A stretch of DNA of 64,000 nucleotides from CAZNPU01 sp964575335. Lineage in GTDB: Bacteria; Planctomycetota; Phycisphaerae; Phycisphaerales; SM1A02. Location of the stretch: assembly GCA_964575335.1 (NCBI GenBank), contig CAZNPU010000010.1, forward strand, positions 1 through 64,000. Direction: 5' to 3'. A program made the position numbers and the translations under genes. This document shows positions 62,455-64,000 of the stretch, one piece after another. The first letter of the stretch is position 1. Each line of letters opens with the position of its first letter. The notes below the pieces were generated by a model. It saw nothing but the letters and a program-made list of their open reading frames with translations. It had not been told where the DNA came from and made no database searches.

Positions 62455-64000
62455 TCACACCTGCAGCACGCCGGTTTTGAATTCACCCGCGGGCGGAATC
62501 GGGCAGGTTGAGGCAATCTCCAGTGAGCGGATCAGTTCCTCGCGTGTTTTGTCCGGCTCGATGATGCGATCCACCCACAACCGTGCTGCGCCGTAGCGGA
62601 TGTCCTGCTGTTCGGTGTAGCTCTTGGTGATGGCTGCGAGCAGTTCCTTGCGCATGTTTTCATCGACCTTTTCACCTCGCCGCTCACGTGCAGCGAGGTC
62701 GATCTGCAGCAGCACGCTTGCAGCCTGGCCCGCGCCCATCACGCTGCATTTTGCGCCCGGCCACGCCAGCGACAGCAGCGGATCAAACGCTCTTCCGCAC
62801 ATGGCGTAGTTGCCTGCACCGTAACTGCCGCCCACGATCAGCGCGATCTTCGGCACGATGCAGTTGCTCATGGCGTTCACCATCTTCGCGCCGGAGCGAA
62901 TGATGCCCGCCTGTTCGCTGTCGCGCCCCACCATGAAGCCGGTGGTGTCGTGCACGAAGATGATTGGAATGCGTTTCTGGTTGCAATCCATGATGAAGCG
63001 CGCCGCTTTATCCGCAGAATCGTCATAGATGACCGCAGGCATGTTCACTGCAGTTGACGGGCCTGCCTTGCCTCCGGGCATTTTCTTCTGCGTGAGCTTG
63101 CGCTGGTTTGCCACAATTCCGCACGGCCACCCGCCGATGCGGGCATACGCGCACACAAGGCTCTTGCCGTAGTCAGCTTTGTATTCATTAAAGCTCTCAT
63201 CATCGACAATGCATTCGAGCAGCTCGACCATGTCGTACTGCTGAGTCATTTCGCTCTTGAAGATGCGATAGACTTCGTCTGCCTTGCGCTTGGGCTTGAC
63301 CGGTTCAAACGGCGGATCGCCCACCGGCAACACGCTCATGTTGGCGTGCATAATCGAGCGCAGTCGCTTGATGCAGGATGGATCGTCCTTTTCCTTGAAG
63401 TCGATGGTGCCGGAGATCTCCGCATGCATGCTGGCTCCGCCAAGCTCCTCGTTGCCGACATCCTGGCCGATGGCTGCCTTCACCAGTGCGGGACCAGCCA
63501 GGTACAGCCCGCTGCCTTCGGTCATCAGCAGCGTATCGCAGAGCACGGGCAGGTAGCCGCCGCCGGCCACGCAGTTGCCCATGATGGCAGCGATCTGCGT
63601 GATGCCCTTGGCTGAGAGAACCGCGTTGTTGCGGAAGATGCGGCCGAAGTCGTCGGTATCGGGAAAGACATCTTCCTGCAGGGGCAGGTACACGCCTGCA
63701 GAGTCCACCAGATAAATCAGCGGCAGGCGGGCGCGTTCCGCGATTGTCTGGGCGCGAATGATCTTTTTGCACGTCATCGGGAAAAACGCGCCGGCCTTCA
63801 CGGTGGCGTCGTTGGCGATGATCATGCACGTCTTGCCGCCCACGGTACCGATGGTGGTGACCACGCCCGCCGAGGGAGCGCCGCCGTGCTCGTTGTACAT
63901 GTTCCACGCAGCGAACAGACCGCATTCGAACAGCGGCGTATTGGAATCAACGAGCAAGTCGATGCGCTCGCGTGCGGTCAGGCGGCCGTGTCGATGCTGG
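62455..64000 (-). CDS. Acyl-CoA carboxylase carboxyltransferase (beta) subunit, 5' end beyond window
   Basis: This is a biotin-dependent carboxyltransferase of the propionyl-/methylcrotonyl-CoA carboxylase group. The frame is open to the right edge, and codons before 63957 read GRLTARERID, the usual family N-terminus, so the TTG at 63957 is not the start. Motifs include MIIANDATVKAGAFFPMTCKK, LIYLVDSAGVYLPLQEDVFPD, IMGNCVAGGGYLPVL, the second-half VHDTTGFMVG and GGSYGAGNYAMCGRAFDP. These match methylcrotonyl-CoA carboxylase beta somewhat better than propionyl-CoA carboxylase, consistent with leucine breakdown. The biotin carboxylase subunit is not seen here. Confidence 0.9.
   Translation of the reverse strand, partial: QHRHGRLTARERIDLLVDSNTPLFECGLFAAWNMYNEHGGAPSAGVVTTIGTVGGKTCMIIANDATVKAGAFFPMTCKKIIRAQTIAERARLPLIYLVDSAGVYLPLQEDVFPDTDDFGRIFRNNAVLSAKGITQIAAIMGNCVAGGGYLPVLCDTLLMTEGSGLYLAGPALVKAAIGQDVGNEELGGASMHAEISGTIDFKEKDDPSCIKRLRSIMHANMSVLPVGDPPFEPVKPKRKADEVYRIFKSEMTQQYDMVELLECIVDDESFNEYKADYGKSLVCAYARIGGWPCGIVANQRKLTQKKMPGGKAGPSTAVNMPAVIYDDSADKAARFIMDCNQKRIPIIFVHDTTGFMVGRDSEQAGIIRSGAKMVNAMSNCIVPKIALIVGGSYGAGNYAMCGRAFDPLLSLAWPGAKCSVMGAGQAASVLLQIDLAARERRGEKVDENMRKELLAAITKSYTEQQDIRYGAARLWVDRIIEPDKTREELIRSLEIASTCPIPPAGEFKTGVLQV

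Overview
The window looks like chromosomal DNA from a planctomycete, most likely a Phycisphaerae-type lineage. The taxonomic call is inference. It rests on dockerin-like GDGxVNxDDLLxxxxxWG repeats at both the left edge and the end of a giant beta-helix protein, a split zinc-ribbon membrane protein, dispersed housekeeping genes with few classical operons, GTG starts, and GC-rich sequence by eye. I see no tRNA, rRNA, CRISPR array, insertion sequence, integrase or phage gene.

Layout. 1-4,954 (minus): an edge-truncated dockerin-repeat protein, rlmE, an ABM-fold protein, an isobutyryl-CoA-mutase-type large subunit and a lipoprotein. 5,249-7,511 (plus): ispF, a small alarmone-hydrolase-like HD protein and a LolA-like secreted protein. 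7,534-10,025 (minus): an oligopeptide-type ABC ATPase and an HtrA protease. 10,462-24,078: a YpdA-like flavoprotein facing a BFD [2Fe-2S] protein, zinc-ribbon membrane protein, tmk, a PilZ-like protein, clpS, a GCS2-family ligase, an M20 amidohydrolase, an MDR oxidoreductase, an HD-GYP protein, a Tat-exported TIM-barrel protein and alaS. 24,404-29,126 (plus): tpiA-secG-yicC, then a phosphotransferase translationally coupled to a PDZ protein. 29,154-36,481 (minus): a DUF2007/DUF2314 group, leuS and folC. 36,649-47,169: LOG-family gene, galK, secreted ankyrin protein, 1120-residue beta-helix protein, a Nif3-like gene and a PIN-PhoH ATPase. 47,523-51,547: BI-1-like membrane protein, a ribB with a degenerate RibA-like domain, an M42-like peptidase and a DinB-like protein. 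51,688-60,544 (plus): the most unusual block. 60,531-64,000: methyltransferase, panB and a biotin-dependent carboxyltransferase running off the right edge.

The block at 51,688-60,544 is my best candidate for something undescribed. A class III nucleotide cyclase-Ser/Thr kinase-TPR gene, split by a one-base frameshift, is followed by two large secreted paralogues (859 and 854 residues). Each paralogue is itself an internal duplication, so four divergent copies of a roughly 400-residue alpha-helical module with LTxxQ-like motifs lie in tandem. I do not recognise this family. It may be periplasmic and distantly Spy/CpxP-like, and the upstream receptor-like gene may be its signalling partner.

Other points of interest are F/Q substrate-pocket residues in the mutase, lost zinc ligands in the RibA-like domain and a His-to-Gln change in its RibB domain, a repeated hairpin element 3' of two unrelated genes, and three 75-bp tandem repeats inside the beta-helix gene. 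Minus-strand coordinates are given low to high.
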